64,000 nucleotides of DNA from Rhodobacterales bacterium (GTDB lineage: Bacteria > Pseudomonadota > Alphaproteobacteria > Rhodobacterales > Rhodobacteraceae), in the NCBI GenBank assembly GCA_026400355.1, contig JAPLPE010000024.1, positions 58,037 to 122,036 on the forward strand, read 5' to 3'. The first letter of the stretch is position 1; each line of letters begins with the position of its first letter. The notes beneath the pieces were generated by a model. The model was not told where the DNA came from. It saw only the letters and a program-made list of their open reading frames with translations, and searched no databases. Both the position numbers and the translations under genes were made by a program. Positions 61,850 to 64,000 of this stretch are shown here, one piece after another.

Positions 61850-61928
61850 GCCCGAAATCCTCCAGAACCAGCGGATTAACCATTCAAAGGTTAACACCAC
61901 CGCACGCTCGCCCCACCCGCCCAAACCC

Positions 61929-61957
61929 AAAACGCCGCCCCACAGGGACGGCGTTTC
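61929..61957 (-). terminator. rho-independent terminator of the trmD-rplS-rpmE block
   Basis: On the minus strand AAACGCCGTCCC pairs with the GGGGCGGCGTTTT side (one bulge) around a TGTG loop, and ends in a T-run. It starts 27 bases after the rpmE stop. Confidence 0.82.
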
Positions 61958-61984
61958 CGGTCTTTCCGACGCTGGAAAAAGGCT

Positions 61985-62206
61985 TCAGAAGCCGAGGCCT
62001 GCGTACTTGTTCTTGAACTTGGTCACGCGGCCGCCCGTGTCCATCAGGCGGGTGCCGCCGCCCGTCCAGGCGGGGTGGACCGACGGGTCGATGTCAAGCG
62101 CCATCTGGTCGCCTTCCTTGCCCCAGGTGGATTTCATCTGCACCACGGTGCCATCGACAAGCTTCACGTCGATGACATGGTACGCGGGGTGGATCCCATC
62201 TTTCAT
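61985..62206 (-). CDS. rpmE: 50S ribosomal protein L31
   Basis: A 73-residue bL31 protein: [16 protein letters not shown] at the start, then [35 protein letters not shown] and a basic [11 protein letters not shown] end. It lacks the four zinc-ligand cysteines of the zinc-type L31, as is normal for alphaproteobacteria. It follows rplS by 11 bases and ends in a strong terminator, so it closes the trmD-rplS-rpmE operon. Confidence 0.97.
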   Translation of the reverse strand: MKDGIHPAYHVIDVKLVDGTVVQMKSTWGKEGDQMALDIDPSVHPAWTGGGTRLMDTGGRVTKFKNKYAGLGF

Positions 62207-62217
62207 CGCGCCGCTCC

Positions 62218-62589
62218 TTACTCTTTGGCTTTGTAGTTGGTGACTTCGGAAATCCGGGCCGATTTGCCGCGACGGTCGCGCAGATAGTACAGCTTGGCGC
62301 GCCGCACCTTGCCCCGGCGGACAACGGTGATTTCGGAAATGTTGGTGGAATACAAGGGGAAGACCCGCTCGACGCCTTCGCCGAAGGAAATCTTGCGCAC
62401 CGTGAACGACCCGGCGATGCCCGACCCATGCTTGCGCCCGATGCAGACGCCTTCATAGTTCTGGACGCGGGTGCGCGTGCCTTCGGTGACCTTGTAGCCG
62501 ACGCGGATGGTGTCACCCGCCTTGAAATCGGGGATGGTTTTCCCCAGCGCGGCGATCTGTTCCGCCTCGAGTTGTGCGATCAGGTCCAT
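62218..62589 (-). CDS. rplS: 50S ribosomal protein L19
   Basis: A 123-residue bL19 protein at the 30S-50S interface: [12 protein letters not shown] start, [29 protein letters not shown] segment (YEGVCIGRK), and the terminal [18 protein letters not shown] typical of L19. The ATG at 62589 is preferred over an in-frame GTG three codons earlier because that GTG lies inside the AGGAG ribosome binding site. It is downstream of trmD, the order normal in bacteria. Confidence 0.97.
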   Translation of the reverse strand: MDLIAQLEAEQIAALGKTIPDFKAGDTIRVGYKVTEGTRTRVQNYEGVCIGRKHGSGIAGSFTVRKISFGEGVERVFPLYSTNISEITVVRRGKVRRAKLYYLRDRRGKSARISEVTNYKAKE

Positions 62590-62610
62590 CAGGACCACTC
62601 CTTTTTCTGC

Positions 62611-62628
62611 CTGCGGTTCGGTCCGCAG
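62611..62628 (-). promoter_or_regulatory. Stem-loop between trmD and rplS
   Basis: CTGCGG (62611-62616) and CCGCAG (62623-62628) form a perfect 6-bp stem 21 bases before the rplS start, just upstream of its ribosome binding site. It could attenuate, process or translationally control rplS relative to trmD, which is made in much lower amount in other bacteria. Confidence 0.5.
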
Positions 62629-62643
62629 AGGTGTGTGACAGCC

Positions 62644-63480
62644 TCAGAGCTCTTGGTCTTCATCCGGGTCCAAGCCAGCTTTCGCACAGTATGCCCGCCA
62701 GAGATCAGGTCGTCGTTCCTTGGTCAGCCTTTCGGCCATGGCCTTCCGCCAGAGGGCGATTTTCGCGTGATGCCCTGACAGAAGAACCTCAGGTATCGCG
62801 CGCCCTTCCCAGACGGCCGGCTTCGTGTACTGGGGATGTTCAAGGAGGCCATTTGTAAACGACTCATCCTCGGTCGAATCAGCATTCCCGAGCACGCGCG
62901 GTATAAGCCGCACCACCGCATCAATCAAGGCCTGCGCCGCAATCTCTCCCCCGGTCAGGACAAAGTCGCCAAGGCTGACTTCGGTGATGCCGAAATGTTC
63001 AATGACCCGCTCGTCAACCCCTTCAAATCGCCCGCAAATCAGGATCACACCATCGGCGCGGGCAAGGTCCCGGGCAATGGCCTGATCAAGCCGTTTGCCG
63101 CGCGGCGAGAGGTAGATGAGAGGAGTGCGCCCCTTGGCGGCATCCTGCGCGTCCCGGATCGCGCGGCCCAGAACATCGGACCGGATGACCATGCCTGCAC
63201 CGCCGCCCGCAGGGGTGTCGTCCAGGTTCTTGTGCCGCCCCTCACCATAGGGCCGCAGGTCAATCGGCTTGAGTTGCCAGAGCCCCTCGGCCAATGCCTT
63301 ACCGGTCAAGCTCTCGCCCAGAACGCCCGGAAAGGCCTGCGGGAACAGCGTGATCACCTGCGCCTTCCAGACCCCGGCAAGGTCGGGGTTGTCGGAAATG
63401 AGTTCACGCGGCTTGATCGAAGCCGATATCGACTTGCGACCGATCGCGCGGAAACGTGAGGTGCCGTCAGGGTTGGCCAT
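62644..63480 (-). CDS. trmD: tRNA (guanine-N1)-methyltransferase
   Basis: A 278-residue SPOUT-class enzyme that methylates G37 of tRNAs with S-adenosylmethionine, preventing frameshifts. The trefoil-knot segments LIYLSPRGKRLDQ, LICGRFEGVDERVI and VSLGDFVLTGGE are complete, as is RPYGEGRHKNLDDTPAGGGAGMV near the start (split at 75-98). The ATG 63480 with AGGAAG upstream adds about 35 residues before the core, which is common in this group; a later start is possible. The rpsP and rimM genes usually found just upstream are absent here. Confidence 0.95.
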   Translation of the reverse strand: MANPDGTSRFRAIGRKSISASIKPRELISDNPDLAGVWKAQVITLFPQAFPGVLGESLTGKALAEGLWQLKPIDLRPYGEGRHKNLDDTPAGGGAGMVIRSDVLGRAIRDAQDAAKGRTPLIYLSPRGKRLDQAIARDLARADGVILICGRFEGVDERVIEHFGITEVSLGDFVLTGGEIAAQALIDAVVRLIPRVLGNADSTEDESFTNGLLEHPQYTKPAVWEGRAIPEVLLSGHHAKIALWRKAMAERLTKERRPDLWRAYCAKAGLDPDEDQEL

Positions 63481-63780
63481 GGCGCTTCCTATCCCCGATC
63501 GGGGACGGTTTGGCAACCGCGCCTCTTTCGCCCAGCCGCCGACACCCCTTGAGGTCGCAAGGGCAGGTGCCCAGATAGCCCTTTGCATGAGATCAGCAGA
63601 TCGGGGTCATCACCTTCAGGGTAGTGATCGGCCAGAATCCTGTCCATCGCTTTGACAAGGTCGATATAGGCGACAGGGCTTTGATGCCGGGAATGGTGAA
63701 TGCAGATCTCGGCGGCGGGCTTAAGGTGTCGCAGCAGAAGGACCTCGACTCGGGGCGAAAGAAACTTTCGTTTCGTCTAG
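63481..63780. other. 300-base region between trmD and the IS481 insertion site
   Basis: On the minus strand a frame of about 95 codons is open from the CTAG insertion site to a TAG overlapping the trmD ribosome binding site (63490-63488). It includes LSPRVEVLLLRHLKPAAEICIH in two parts and AYIDLVKAMDRILADHY. The only in-frame ATG is midway. It resembles a truncated coding sequence but was not identified, and its 5' end may have been lost by rearrangement. The trmD promoter must lie here or in the element. Confidence 0.4.
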
Positions 63781-64000
63781 CTGTGAGATTTCAGCAGGTT
63801 GTCCATTGGAGGCGGATCAAGAAGGCTGGAGTTACCACATATCCTGTCGTCAGGAGCGCCCCGAATGAACATCCACAAGAATGCCCGTTTGACGCCGCTG
63901 CGTCGAGAGGAGACGGCGGTGGCCGTTCTCTCGGGAGGGCTGTCGAAGGCGCAGGCGGCGCGGCAGTTTGGCGTCTGCGCCAAGATCGTTGCACGCGGGA
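63781..64000 (+). mobile_element. Left end of an IS481-family insertion sequence (truncated by window)
   Basis: The terminal sequence TGTGAGATTTCAGCAGGTTG from 63782 resembles the IS481 left inverted repeat, directly preceded by CTAG (63777-63780), the preferred IS481 target core. A transposase gene begins 83 bases inside. The right end lies beyond the window. Confidence 0.85.
63865..64000 (+). CDS. IS481-family transposase, N-terminal part
   Basis: The ATG at 63865 opens a frame of 45 codons that runs off the window. MNIHKNARLTPLRRE followed by AVAVLSGGLSKAQAARQFGV is the N-terminal helix-turn-helix of IS481-family DDE transposases, which bind the inverted repeats. The catalytic core is outside the window, so it cannot be said whether the element is intact. 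Confidence 0.88.
   Translation, partial: MNIHKNARLTPLRREETAVAVLSGGLSKAQAARQFGVCAKIVARG

Larger units (their letters stand above)
61704..61984. other. Intergenic region between the AT-rich gene and rpmE
   Basis: It contains an 11-base tandem repeat, an inverted TTAACC/GGTTAA pair (61876-61881 and 61889-61894), and the rpmE terminator. No gene was recognised. Confidence 0.6.

Overview
The window is high-GC, gene-dense DNA of an alphaproteobacterium, most likely a member of the Rhodobacterales (Roseobacter/Rhodobacter group). The evidence is a COQ9-family gene divergent from rpsU, a hemE/hemC divergent pair, a MipZ division ATPase, a trmD-rplS-rpmE block, and many acyl-CoA and ABC-transport genes in ATGA-overlapping operons. 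No tRNA, rRNA or CRISPR array was found.

Layout. 0-2.2 kb: COQ9-family gene with a quinone oxidoreductase, divergent from rpsU. 2.2-7.1 kb: a secreted RTX-type calcium-binding repeat protein, a decayed second copy of it, and a TAT-exported PhoX-family phosphatase. 7.2-10 kb: a glutamine-synthetase-like ligase with a class III aminotransferase. 10-15 kb: hemE/hemC, an MFS transporter and an FAD-linked oxidase. 15-19.3 kb: the Mg2+ P-type ATPase MgtA, an internally deleted ilvD pseudogene and a DUF1127 protein. 19.5-26.5 kb: a tightly overlapping nitrogen-salvage operon (biuret-hydrolase-like enzyme, AllH/AllF/AllG-like proteins, carbamate kinase) followed by acetate kinase.

26.9-29 kb holds a Gfo/Idh/MocA-aldo/keto reductase fusion. 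29-56.4 kb is a large catabolic island in four operons: GAF-amidase-CoA ligase-MmgE/PrpD (minus); CoA transferase-GntR (plus); HapK-like-SDR-deacetylase-MmgE/PrpD-CitE-MaoC-acyl-CoA dehydrogenase-two CaiB/BaiF (minus); and a dipeptide-type ABC importer followed by GMC and SDR oxidoreductases, a serine hydrolase and an enoyl-CoA hydratase (plus). Three copies of the 16-bp palindrome ATTTGTCCGGACAAAT (one with a mismatch) lie only in the two divergent control regions of this island, which ties the operons together, probably under the local GntR regulator. The island looks built to import an organic acid, amide or ester, oxidise it, attach CoA, and cleave it by dehydrogenation, hydration and retro-aldol steps. 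The substrate is not evident.

56.6-64 kb: a small membrane protein, MipZ, an RhlE-type helicase, a region of REP-like and tandem repeats, an AT-rich secreted ClpP-fold-like protein of foreign appearance, rpmE, rplS and trmD, and the left end of an IS481-family element inserted at a CTAG site about 300 bp upstream of trmD.

The most novel item is the carbamate kinase (20809-22152), whose C-terminal third reads as the allophanate-hydrolase C-terminal domain. It is encoded in one translationally coupled operon with a biuret-hydrolase-like enzyme and an AllFGH-like carbamoyltransferase set.
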